From NCBI GenBank assembly GCA_946478305.1, contig CAMLBO010000025.1, positions 1 through 52,497 on the forward strand: 52,497 nucleotides of DNA, read 5' to 3'. The notes beneath the pieces are model-generated. The model had not been told where the DNA came from and searched no databases. It saw only the letters and a program-made list of their open reading frames with translations. The position numbers and the translations under genes were made by a program. Positions 27,475-35,705 of this stretch are shown piece by piece (positions within the stretch are counted from its first letter, which is position 1; the number at the start of each line of letters is the position of its first letter). This DNA comes from an uncultured Enterobacterales bacterium. Its GTDB lineage: Bacteria; Pseudomonadota; Gammaproteobacteria; Enterobacterales; Enterobacteriaceae.

Positions 27475-28293
27475 ATGACGGTGTTACGCAGCAGTGATTA
27501 TTTCCCTTCAGGAGATTTCCCCGTCGCCATTGAACCACGACGTCCACATGACACATTTCCTGAGCATCATCATCTGGATTTCAACGAAATTGTGCTGGTT
27601 GAGCAGGGAACCGGCACACACGTATTTAACGATAAGCCCCTGATCCTCAGTGCGGGGAGTGTCTGCTTTGTACGTCACCGCGATCATCATCTGTATGAAA
27701 ATACCGACAATCTGCATCTCACCAATGTGCTTTACCGCAGCCCGGAAGCTTTCCGATTTCTAAAGGGTATTACCGATTTACTGCCGCAAGAGGTGGAGGG
27801 GCATTATCCTGCGCATTGGCGTATTAACGCTGGGCAAATCGCGCAGGCCAAAATCCTGATTGACCTGCTCGCGTGCCAACCTGCCAGTCAGTCGCCGGAA
27901 TCTCTGGCCCAGCAGGAGCTCTATTTTATGCAGCTTTTGTTGCTGCTGCGCCATGGCAGCCGCGATGTCGGCTATCGCGGGCAGGGGGGGGATCTGAATA
28001 ACCTGCTGGACTGGATGAGCGAACACTACGATGAAGAGATCGACTGGACGGTGTTAGCCGAACAGTTCTCCATGTCTTTGCGTACCTTACACCGTCAGAT
28101 GAAACAGCAAACGGGTTGCACGCCCCTCAATTATCTCAACCGTCTGCGCCTGCTCAATGCCCGCAATATGCTGCGTTTTGGTGACAGTTCAATCACCGAG
28201 ATCGCCCATCAATGTGGCTTCTGCGACAGCAATCATTTCTCGACGCTGTTTAAACGCGAGTTTGGGTATGCACCCCGCCATGTCCGTCAATAA
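27475..28293 (+). CDS. rhaS: AraC-family L-rhamnose activator RhaS
   Basis: Transcription activator that binds L-rhamnose, 272 residues. The N-terminal cupin starts MTVLRSSDYFPSGDFPVAIEPR and contains FPEHHHLDFNEIVLVEQGTGTHVFN and TNVLYRSPEAFRFL, all close to E. coli RhaS. The C-terminal AraC domain has two helix-turn-helices: WTVLAEQFSMSLRTLHRQMKQQTG and SITEIAHQCGFCDSNHFSTLFKREFG. It is divergent from the sugar importer, which it most likely controls, in place of its E. coli partners rhaR, rhaT and rhaBAD, none of which are in this window. Confidence 0.92.
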   Translation: MTVLRSSDYFPSGDFPVAIEPRRPHDTFPEHHHLDFNEIVLVEQGTGTHVFNDKPLILSAGSVCFVRHRDHHLYENTDNLHLTNVLYRSPEAFRFLKGITDLLPQEVEGHYPAHWRINAGQIAQAKILIDLLACQPASQSPESLAQQELYFMQLLLLLRHGSRDVGYRGQGGDLNNLLDWMSEHYDEEIDWTVLAEQFSMSLRTLHRQMKQQTGCTPLNYLNRLRLLNARNMLRFGDSSITEIAHQCGFCDSNHFSTLFKREFGYAPRHVRQ

Positions 28294-28308
28294 ATGTCCT
28301 TCCTATTT

Positions 28309-28357
28309 CGAGTTGCAGAGGTGTGAGTCACGCACCGCGCCCCTTCTCTGCAACTCG
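28309..28357. repeat. Intergenic palindrome between rhaS and aldA
   Basis: CGAGTTGCAGAG (28309-28320) and CTCTGCAACTCG (28346-28357) are a perfect 12-bp inverted repeat around a 25-base GC-rich loop. The TTTCGAGTTGCAG style recalls dispersed palindromes between genes in Yersinia, Serratia and Rahnella; that family assignment is from memory and untested. It probably also folds in the rhaS mRNA 3' end. Confidence 0.65.
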
Positions 28358-28573
28358 ACTTACTTTGAGTATTCATCTCCCCCTTCAGCAAATTGGCAAA
28401 AACGTTATGTCAGACAGACCGACCATGACTTTTTTGCCATTTTTCAACGTTAACTGGCACTCACGGAAAGGTAAAAATCCGGTGGATAGAACAGGCTGTT
28501 AAAACTTCACATTAAAGTGCTGTTTTATTAACAATTTGTTCATCACCTCTATCCGGATTTGGAGACCTATTAC

Positions 28574-30013
28574 ATGAGCACCATTCAAAAACGTATGTAT
28601 ATCAACGGTGAATTTGTTGAAAACACCGGCGGGAAGTGGATTGACGTAATGAATCCGGCAACCGAACAGGTTATTTCGCAGATCCCGGAAGGGAGTGCTG
28701 ACGATGCTAAAAAAGCCATAGATGCTGCTGAAGCGGCGCAGCCTGGCTGGGAGGCGTTGCCAGCGGTTGAAAGGGGTGTGTGGCTGCATAAAATTGCCAC
28801 CGGTATCCGTGAGCGCGAAGCTGAGCTGACCGAAACCATTATTGCTGAGGGGGGCAAAACCTACGGCCTGGCGCAGACGGAAGTGTTATTCACTGCTGAT
28901 TATCTCGATTATATGGCGGAATGGGCGCGCCGTTATGAAGGTGAAATCATTCAGAGTGACCGGCCGAACGAAAATATTTTTGTGTTCCGCAAAGCGATGG
29001 GTGTCACGACCGGTATTTTGCCGTGGAACTTCCCCTTCTTTCTGATTGCCCGTAAGGCCGCTCCAGCGCTTATCACCGGCAATACGATAGTGATTAAACC
29101 CAGCGAAATTACGCCGAATAATGCAGTTATCTTCGCCGAAATCATTCATAAAATTGGTTTGCCAAACGGTGTGCTGAATATCGTTACCGGCTATGGCCCG
29201 ACCGTTGGCCAAGAACTGGCGGGTAACCCCAAAGTCGGGATGGTCAGCCTGACCGGCAGCGTCGCCGCCGGGATTGCCACGATGACTGCCGCGGCGAAAA
29301 ACGTGACGAAAGTCTCGCTGGAGTTGGGCGGCAAAGCTCCGGCTATCGTCATGAACGATGCCGATCTCGATTTGGCGGTGAAAGCCATCGTCAGTTCGCG
29401 GATCATCAACAGCGGGCAGGTGTGTAACTGTGCTGAACGCGTGTATGTGCAGGAAGGGGTCTACGACGAGTTTATTTCGCGTATCAGCGAAATGATGAAG
29501 AAGGTGACATTCGGCAACACCACGGAGAAAAAAGAGCTTGATATGGGGCCGCTGATCAGTGCTGCTGCGTTGCAGCGCGTGGAAGACAAAGTGGCGACGG
29601 CGGTGTCGCAGGGCGCAAAAGTGCTGCTGGGCGGTAAGCGTTCAGAGGGCCCGGGCTTTTTCTACCCACCGACATTGCTGGTGGACGTACAACAGAATAT
29701 GCCCATCATGCACGAAGAAGTCTTTGGACCGGTATTGCCGGTTGCAGTATTCAAAACGCTGGACGAAGCCATTACGATGGCGAACGACAGCGAATACGGC
29801 CTGACGTCATCCCTCTACACCAGCAATATCAACACTGCAATGAAAGCCCTGAAACAGCTGAAGTTCGGTGAAACCTACATCAACCGTGAAAACTTTGAAG
29901 CGATGCAGGGCTTCCATGCAGGCTGGCGTAAATCGGGCGTCGGTGGTGCCGATGGCAAACACGGCCTGCAGGAATATCTGCAAACTCATGTTGCGTATCT
30001 ACAGTTCCATTAA
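28574..30013 (+). CDS. aldA: Lactaldehyde / glycolaldehyde dehydrogenase AldA
   Basis: NAD-dependent dehydrogenase that turns L-lactaldehyde, an end product of rhamnose and fucose breakdown, into L-lactate. It has about 479 residues. I start at ATG 28574 (MSTIQKRMYINGEFV), matching the family; an in-frame ATG at 28559 adds five residues, and GGAG lies just before that one. Motifs: LPWNFPFFLIARKAAPAL, LTGSVAAG, LELGGKAPAIVM (general-base Glu), NSGQVCNCAERV (catalytic Cys) and the end GGADGKHGLQEYLQT. These match E. coli AldA closely. Its place beside rhaS supports a rhamnose role. Confidence 0.92.
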   Translation: MSTIQKRMYINGEFVENTGGKWIDVMNPATEQVISQIPEGSADDAKKAIDAAEAAQPGWEALPAVERGVWLHKIATGIREREAELTETIIAEGGKTYGLAQTEVLFTADYLDYMAEWARRYEGEIIQSDRPNENIFVFRKAMGVTTGILPWNFPFFLIARKAAPALITGNTIVIKPSEITPNNAVIFAEIIHKIGLPNGVLNIVTGYGPTVGQELAGNPKVGMVSLTGSVAAGIATMTAAAKNVTKVSLELGGKAPAIVMNDADLDLAVKAIVSSRIINSGQVCNCAERVYVQEGVYDEFISRISEMMKKVTFGNTTEKKELDMGPLISAAALQRVEDKVATAVSQGAKVLLGGKRSEGPGFFYPPTLLVDVQQNMPIMHEEVFGPVLPVAVFKTLDEAITMANDSEYGLTSSLYTSNINTAMKALKQLKFGETYINRENFEAMQGFHAGWRKSGVGGADGKHGLQEYLQTHVAYLQFH

Positions 30014-30045
30014 AGGCAATATTTGTTTATTCGCCTACACTCAAG

Positions 30046-30086
30046 AGGCCGGAGCAGGGGCTCCCTGTCTGCGGCCTGGTTTTTTT
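30046..30086 (+). terminator. Terminator after aldA
   Basis: AGGCCG (30046-30051) pairs with CGGCCT (30072-30077), with an inner hairpin (CAGGG/CCCTG), then a seven-T tract after GG. Confidence 0.75.
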
Positions 30087-30185
30087 CACGCCAGCAGTGA
30101 GTCATTTTGTTAAAAAATTATCTTTGTAAAGTTACGTATGTACTAACAGGAAGAAAATAACTATAGTGACGACCTTCCACGGTTC

Positions 30186-30202
30186 CCCATCAGACTGATG
30201 GG
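30186..30202. promoter_or_regulatory. 17-base perfect palindrome upstream of pqqU
   Basis: CCCATCAG and CTGATGGG flank a single A, about 100 bases before the receptor start. It is a good size for a dimeric regulator. A weak terminator-like hairpin (AGATG/CATCT followed by T-run, 30232-30250) lies between it and the gene and could attenuate transcription. Confidence 0.45.
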
Positions 30203-30300
30203 TTTATGTCCAGTCTAAATATCTAAAAGTGAGATGCTCGTCATCTTTTTGAGTTGTACTTTCGCCCGCGCTTTTAGTTAAAAACAAAAGAACGCCTAAA

Positions 30301-32454
30301 GTGAACGCCAAAACTTCTGCATTTATTATCACCTTGTTTTCGTTTTTCAGCCCGGTATCAGTCAGTTACGCCATCTCGGCCACCGATACCGCAAAAAGCG
30401 ATACCGAAGACACCTCCGACTCCTCTTCACTGATGATCATCAAACAACAAGGTACCGACGGCCTGTCTGAGCTGGATACACCGGCAGCGGTCAGCGTGAT
30501 TGACGGTGAGGATTTCAGAAACAGCAAAGCACAGGTCAATCTTTCCGAAAGCCTCGGCAGCGTGCCTGGGTTGCAGGTACAGAACCGCCAAAACTATGCG
30601 CAAGATTTACAACTTTCGGTGCGCGGGTTTGGCAGCCGTTCGATGTATGGCGTGCGCGGCGTGCGTATTTACGTTGACGGTATTCCGGCCACTATGCCAG
30701 ACGGGCAGGGGCAAACGTCCAATATTGACCTGAACTCAGTGGAGCGCGTTGAAGTGCTGCGCGGACCTTTCTCGGCGCTGTACGGCAACGCGTCTGGGGG
30801 AGTGGTTAACGTCGATACCCAAAGCGGAACCCAGCCCACCACGCTTGAGGCTGGCACCTATTTCGGCAGTTACGGCTCGTTTCGTAACAGTGTCAAAGCC
30901 AGCGGCGCCACCGGCGACGGCACCCATGCCGGTGATGTTAACTACCTGATTTCCGGCTCCCGATTTACTACTGATGGTTATCGTGACCACAGCGGCACGC
31001 AGAAAAATCTCGGCAACGGCAAACTGGGCGTGCGCATTGATGACGCCAGCACCCTGACCCTGATGTTTAACAGCGTCTCGGTAGATGCCAACGATCCGGG
31101 CGGTCTGACGGAATCTGAATGGCACGATAATCCGACACAAGCACCGCGCGCCGATCAATACAATGCGCGTAAAACCCTCGATCAGACTCAGGTCGGCCTG
31201 CGCTATCAGCGTCAGATGAGTGAGAATGACGAGTTCAGCCTGATGACTTATCACGGCGAGCGTCATACCACGCAATATCAAACCATTCCTGCCTCGGCGC
31301 AGAAGAACCCACTCAACGCGGGCGGTGTTATTGTCCTTGAGCGTAAATACTCCGGGGTGGATACCCGTTGGAAGCACCAGGATCAGCTCGGTTCTTTGCC
31401 GTTCACCCTCACCGGCGGTTTGGATTATGAAACCATGACCGAGCGGCGTTTCGGCTACGAAAACTTCGATAACCAGGGCGACCTGGGCGTGAAGGGCGAT
31501 GAGCGCCGTAACGAAAAGAACCTGATGTGGAATCTCGATCCCTATCTGCAAACCACCTGGAACCTGACTCCACGCTGGACGCTGGATGCCGGGGCTCGCT
31601 ACAGCACCGTCAGCTTCGACTCACAAGATTACTATATGACCAACAGCAATCCGGACGATAGCGGTTCACGCCGTTATCACAAATTGTTGCCGATGGCCTC
31701 CCTCAACTATGCGGTGACACCGGCGTTGAACACTTACGTGTCGGCCGGTCGTGGCTTTGAAACACCGACGATCAATGAACTCTCTTACCGTACCGACGGC
31801 CAGTCCGGTCTGAACCTTGGTCTGCAACCGTCCACCAGTAATACCGTCGAACTCGGCAGCAAATGGCGGGTAGGTAATGGGTTGGTCACGGCCGCCGTTT
31901 TCCAGACGGATACGGACGATGAGCTGATTGTCGCGCAGAGCATTGGCGGGCGTTCAAGCTACACCAACGCCGGGAAAACCCGTCGTCGTGGGCTGGAACT
32001 GTCGTTGGATCAGCAGATTGAAGAAAACTGGCGGGTGAAGATGGCCTGGACGCTGCTTGATGCCACTTTCCGCAACGAAACCTGTGGTGCAGGCGAGTGC
32101 ACACCGGCGGGTAATCGTCTGCCGGGTATCGCCCGCAATATGGGCTACGCTTCACTGGAGTGGGCGCCGCTTGATGGCTGGCACGCCGGAGCGGATGTCC
32201 GTTACATGAGTGATATTGAAGTCAACGATGAAAACAGCGAGCAGGCACCAGCGTATACCGTTGCCAGCGTCAGTGCCGGTTACCGCTTCAACTGGGACAA
32301 AGTGACGCTGGACTTGTTCACCCGCGTTGACAACCTGTTCGACAGAAATTACGTCGGTTCGGTGATCGTTAATGAAGGCAACGACCGCTATTTCGAGCCG
32401 GCACCTGGCAGGAACTACGGGGGTGGGGCTACGCTTTCTTATAGCTTCCAGTAA
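30301..32454 (+). CDS. yncD: TonB-dependent outer-membrane receptor YncD (PqqU)
   Basis: Outer-membrane barrel with an N-terminal plug, 717 residues. Signal peptide about 1-24 (SVSYA). The plug contains SELDTPAAVSVIDGEDF, SLGSVPGLQVQNRQNYAQDLQLSVRGFGSRSMYGVRG and VDGIPATMPDGQGQ, nearly identical to E. coli YncD, and the barrel ends in a C-terminal Phe-Gln (SYSFQ) with the YVGSVIVNEGN segment. YncD has recently been described as an importer of the cofactor PQQ (name PqqU). The next gene here encodes a PQQ enzyme, which fits. The start is a GTG with a weak RBS; it is chosen for the signal peptide. Confidence 0.9.
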   Translation: MNAKTSAFIITLFSFFSPVSVSYAISATDTAKSDTEDTSDSSSLMIIKQQGTDGLSELDTPAAVSVIDGEDFRNSKAQVNLSESLGSVPGLQVQNRQNYAQDLQLSVRGFGSRSMYGVRGVRIYVDGIPATMPDGQGQTSNIDLNSVERVEVLRGPFSALYGNASGGVVNVDTQSGTQPTTLEAGTYFGSYGSFRNSVKASGATGDGTHAGDVNYLISGSRFTTDGYRDHSGTQKNLGNGKLGVRIDDASTLTLMFNSVSVDANDPGGLTESEWHDNPTQAPRADQYNARKTLDQTQVGLRYQRQMSENDEFSLMTYHGERHTTQYQTIPASAQKNPLNAGGVIVLERKYSGVDTRWKHQDQLGSLPFTLTGGLDYETMTERRFGYENFDNQGDLGVKGDERRNEKNLMWNLDPYLQTTWNLTPRWTLDAGARYSTVSFDSQDYYMTNSNPDDSGSRRYHKLLPMASLNYAVTPALNTYVSAGRGFETPTINELSYRTDGQSGLNLGLQPSTSNTVELGSKWRVGNGLVTAAVFQTDTDDELIVAQSIGGRSSYTNAGKTRRRGLELSLDQQIEENWRVKMAWTLLDATFRNETCGAGECTPAGNRLPGIARNMGYASLEWAPLDGWHAGADVRYMSDIEVNDENSEQAPAYTVASVSAGYRFNWDKVTLDLFTRVDNLFDRNYVGSVIVNEGNDRYFEPAPGRNYGGGATLSYSFQ

Positions 32455-32545
32455 GTTCCAACCTGTTTCAGTCAGTAAAAAGAACCACGCGACGCGGCCT
32501 TAAACCACCACATGTTGACGTCTGGCCGCATTCGCAAGGAGTGAT

Positions 32546-32563
32546 ACCCGGTGATAACCGGGT
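32546..32563. repeat. Short hairpin in the yncD-gcd spacer
   Basis: ACCCGGT (32546-32552) and ACCGGGT (32557-32563) around GATA, in the 172-base gap before gcd. No T-run, so it may be a leader structure. Confidence 0.35.
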
Positions 32564-32626
32564 GTTCTTGAAGATTTAGCTCATCCCTAAATCGACAATT
32601 ATAAAAATTCAGTAAGGTCATCAACT

Positions 32627-35026
32627 ATGGAAACGAAAGCCTCGTTATCACGCATCGTCGTCATAATTACCGCTTTGTTCGCCGCGTTAAGCGGAATATA
32701 TCTTCTTGTCGGCGGTATTTGGCTGGCGGAATTAGGAGGTTCTCTTTATTACATTATTGCCGGCGTAATTTCGCTGGTTACCGCATGGCTGCTTTACCGC
32801 CGTCGCTCCTCTGCATTACTGCTCTACGCCCTGTTCCTGTTTGGTACGACACTATGGGCTGTCTGGGAAGTGGGCACGGATTTCTGGGCACTGACACCGC
32901 GTTTGGATGTGACTTTCTTCCTCGGTCTGTGGATCCTGTTGCCGATTGTTTATAACCATATGCTGGTTAAAAACGCCTTCGCCCGCGGCGCACTGGCGCT
33001 GTCTTTGGTCTTCACGGTGCTCGTTCTGGCTTATTCCGTCTTTAACGACCCGCAGGAAATCAATGGCACCATTAAAGCCGCTGACGTGACGCCGGCTCAG
33101 TCTGATTCCGGCATTCCTGATGGTGACTGGCCAGCTTATGGCCGCACTCAGGCGGGTACCCGTTACTCACCGCTGAGCCAGATTAATGATAAGAATGTCA
33201 GTAAGCTGGATGTGGCATGGACCTTCCGTACCGGTGACCTGAAGACCCCGAACGATCCGGGTGAAATCACCGATGAAGTCACGCCAATCAAAATCCGCGA
33301 CATGCTTTATCTGTGTACTCCACATCAGAAGTTGTTTGCTCTGGATGCGGCGACCGGTAAAGAGAAGTGGAAATTTGATCCGCAGCTCAAGTCTGACCCC
33401 ACGTTCCAGCATGTCACCTGCCGCGGTGTGTCTTATCATGAGACCACGCCAGCTGCACAAGGTAACGCCGAGAACGGCGCTGCGCCTGCCGTATGTTCAC
33501 GTCGCATCATTCTGCCGGTTAACGATGGCCGTCTGTTTGCACTGGACGCTGAAACCGGCGAACGTTGCCCGGCATTTGGTAACAACGGTGAACTGAACCT
33601 GCAGAGCAACATGCCTTATGCAACACCGGGTCACTACGAGCCAACGTCTCCGCCAATCATCACCAAATCGGTGATCATTGTGGCGGGTGCCGTTACCGAT
33701 AACTACTCAAACCGCGAGCCTTCAGGGGTTATCCGTGGATTTGATGTTGAGACCGGTAAGCTGCTGTGGGCCTTTGATCCGGGTGCGGCTGAGCCGAATA
33801 AGCTGCCGGCCGATGGTCAGCACTTCACACCAAACTCACCTAACTCATGGGCACCTGCGGCTTATGATGACAAACTGGATCTGGTTTACCTGCCGATTGG
33901 CGTAGCGACACCGGACATCTGGGGCGGTAACCGTACTCCGGATATGGAACGTTATGCGAGCGGTCTGCTGGCGCTGAATGCGACCACCGGCAAACTGGCC
34001 TGGTTCTACCAGACTGTTCACCACGATCTGTGGGATATGGACGTTCCGGCACAGCCAACCCTGGCTGATATTACGGATAAAAACGGCAATAAAGTCCCTG
34101 CCATCTATGTTCCGACCAAAACCGGTAACATCTTCGTTCTGGATCGTCGTGACGGTAAGCTGATTGTGGATGCCCCTGAGAAGCCGGTTCCACAGGGTGC
34201 AGCCAAAGGCGACCACGTCTCTCCAACTCAGCCGTTCTCTGAACTGACCTTCCGTCCGCAAGCGAAGTTGACCGGTAAAGACATGTGGGGTGCGACGATC
34301 TACGACCAACTGATGTGTCGTGTGATCTTCCATAAATTGCGTTATGAAGGCACCTTTACACCGCCATCTGAGCAGGGCACCCTGGTCTTCCCAGGTAACC
34401 TCGGCATGTTCGAGTGGGGCGGTATTTCTGTGGATACCGATCGTCAGGTCGCTATCGCTAACCCGATTGCACTGCCGTTTGTGTCTAAACTGATCCCACG
34501 CGGTCCGGGCAACCCGATGGAGCCTGATGCTAACGATAAAGGTGGCTCAGGCACTGAAACGGGTATCCAGCCACAGTACGGCGTACCCTTTGGCGTGACG
34601 CTCAATCCGTTCCTTTCTCCGCTGGGCTTCCCATGTAAACAGCCTTCATGGGGTTACATCTCTGGCGTTGATCTGAAAACCAACGATATCGTGTGGAAAA
34701 AACGTATCGGTACCGTGCGCGACAGTTCACCATTGCCGCTGCCGTTTAAAATGGGTATGCCAATGCTTGGCGCACCGATCTCCACTGCCGGTAACGTGTT
34801 CTTCATCGCGGCTACCGCTGACAACTACCTGCGCGCATTCGACATGAGCAACGGGGATAAACTGTGGGAAGCGCGTCTGCCAGCGGGCGGCCAGGCAACC
34901 CCAATGACTTACTCTGTAAACGGTAAACAGTACGTTGTCATCGCAGCGGGTGGTCACGGTTCATTTGGCACCAAACTGGGCGATTACATCATCGCGTACG
35001 CACTGCCAGACTCTGAGATTAAATAA
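32627..35026 (+). CDS. gcd: PQQ-dependent membrane glucose dehydrogenase
   Basis: Gcd oxidises glucose to gluconolactone in the periplasm and passes electrons to ubiquinone. It has 799 residues. About five N-terminal membrane spans occupy residues 1-140, then the eight-bladed PQQ propeller begins at WPAYGRTQAGTRYSPLSQIN. Segments matching the E. coli active site are YQTVHHDLWDMDVPAQPTLAD (catalytic Asp) and PTKTGNIFVLDRR (PQQ-contact Lys), with HVTCRGVSYHE and the end GGHGSFGTKLGDYIIAYALP. No pqq synthesis genes are in the window. It lies downstream of the probable PQQ receptor gene, and makes the substrate for the gluconate dehydrogenase at 17.7-21.6 kb. Confidence 0.96.
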   Translation: METKASLSRIVVIITALFAALSGIYLLVGGIWLAELGGSLYYIIAGVISLVTAWLLYRRRSSALLLYALFLFGTTLWAVWEVGTDFWALTPRLDVTFFLGLWILLPIVYNHMLVKNAFARGALALSLVFTVLVLAYSVFNDPQEINGTIKAADVTPAQSDSGIPDGDWPAYGRTQAGTRYSPLSQINDKNVSKLDVAWTFRTGDLKTPNDPGEITDEVTPIKIRDMLYLCTPHQKLFALDAATGKEKWKFDPQLKSDPTFQHVTCRGVSYHETTPAAQGNAENGAAPAVCSRRIILPVNDGRLFALDAETGERCPAFGNNGELNLQSNMPYATPGHYEPTSPPIITKSVIIVAGAVTDNYSNREPSGVIRGFDVETGKLLWAFDPGAAEPNKLPADGQHFTPNSPNSWAPAAYDDKLDLVYLPIGVATPDIWGGNRTPDMERYASGLLALNATTGKLAWFYQTVHHDLWDMDVPAQPTLADITDKNGNKVPAIYVPTKTGNIFVLDRRDGKLIVDAPEKPVPQGAAKGDHVSPTQPFSELTFRPQAKLTGKDMWGATIYDQLMCRVIFHKLRYEGTFTPPSEQGTLVFPGNLGMFEWGGISVDTDRQVAIANPIALPFVSKLIPRGPGNPMEPDANDKGGSGTETGIQPQYGVPFGVTLNPFLSPLGFPCKQPSWGYISGVDLKTNDIVWKKRIGTVRDSSPLPLPFKMGMPMLGAPISTAGNVFFIAATADNYLRAFDMSNGDKLWEARLPAGGQATPMTYSVNGKQYVVIAAGGHGSFGTKLGDYIIAYALPDSEIK

Positions 35027-35051
35027 TCGGAGACCGGATTTTGAGTAACCA

Positions 35052-35076
35052 AGGGCCGCGAAAGCGGCCCTTTTTT
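35052..35076. terminator. Terminator between gcd and the acyltransferase gene
   Basis: AGGGCCGC (35052-35059) and GCGGCCC (35064-35070) around GAAA, then six T. The T-run overlaps the convergent gene's stop codon. Confidence 0.88.
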
Positions 35077-35539
35077 ATGCAGGTAATTCCCGCAGCCACC
35101 GCGCCGGATTTCCCGCATAGACGCCTTTCTCTGTAATATCCTTAGTCACCACGCTACCCGCGCCAATCACAGCATCATCACAAATTGAGACAGCCAGGAT
35201 ACAGGCACCACTGCCGATGCAGACATTGTTACCCAGGGTGATCCTCGCCCATGAATGGCGGTCAGGGTTGGGTTTCCCTGACTGAAACATATCGTTGGCG
35301 AACATCACCCCGTGGCCGATAAAGCAGTTTTCACCGAGGGTGACGTATTCGCAGATAAAGCTGTGTGACTGAATTTTTGTTCCGCTACCAATCACCGTAT
35401 TTGCCTGAATTTCTACAAAGGGGCCGACAAACACGCCGTCACCCAGGGTGCAGCCGTAAACATTAGCGGGTTCATAAATCACAACATCCTTGCCAGTAAT
35501 CACATCCTTTATTTGCACAGAGTACGAGTGGTCGTGCAT
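35075..35539 (-). CDS. Hexapeptide-repeat acyltransferase (left-handed beta-helix)
   Basis: Predicted cytoplasmic acyltransferase of 154 residues from ATG 35539 (MHDHSYSVQIKDV), chosen because GAGGGAG stands upstream. Hexapeptide repeats run through most of the protein: YGCTLGDGVFVGPFVEIQANTVIGSGTKIQSHSFI, VTLGENCFIGHGV and ITLGNNVCIGSGACILAVSI, ending in VIGAGSVVTKDITEKGVYAGNPARWLREL. This ending is typical of sugar O- or N-acetyltransferases such as those decorating surface sugars. The substrate is unknown, and no surface polysaccharide cluster is nearby. Confidence 0.85.
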   Translation of the reverse strand: MHDHSYSVQIKDVITGKDVVIYEPANVYGCTLGDGVFVGPFVEIQANTVIGSGTKIQSHSFICEYVTLGENCFIGHGVMFANDMFQSGKPNPDRHSWARITLGNNVCIGSGACILAVSICDDAVIGAGSVVTKDITEKGVYAGNPARWLRELPA

Positions 35540-35606
35540 TTTCTTTCTCCCTCCTGAAATAAACGGGACAATGGCAGTAAACATTATTAGAAATGTGCCG
35601 ATGATC

Positions 35607-35670
35607 CTGAATCTATAAAATTCAGCGTAATGGATAATCTATTGTAGAGTTCGTAGCGTAAAATACGAAC
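35607..35670. promoter_or_regulatory. Two small palindromes before the unknown membrane gene
   Basis: CTGAAT (35607-35612) / ATTCAG (35620-35625) brackets CTATAAA, a -10-like element. GTTCGTA (35649-35655) / TACGAAC (35664-35670) has an 8-base spacer. Both lie within 100 bases of the start at 35706. Confidence 0.35.
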
Positions 35671-35705
35671 GGCAACTTACTCAAGAGTCATAAGGAAAAT
35701 GTGTA

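Noticed and set aside
28475-28560. Long-range inverted similarity AAATCCGGTGGATAGA / TCTATCCGGATTT before aldA
   Set aside because: Needs a three-base deletion to pair and spans 60 bases; could be chance, so not listed as a feature.
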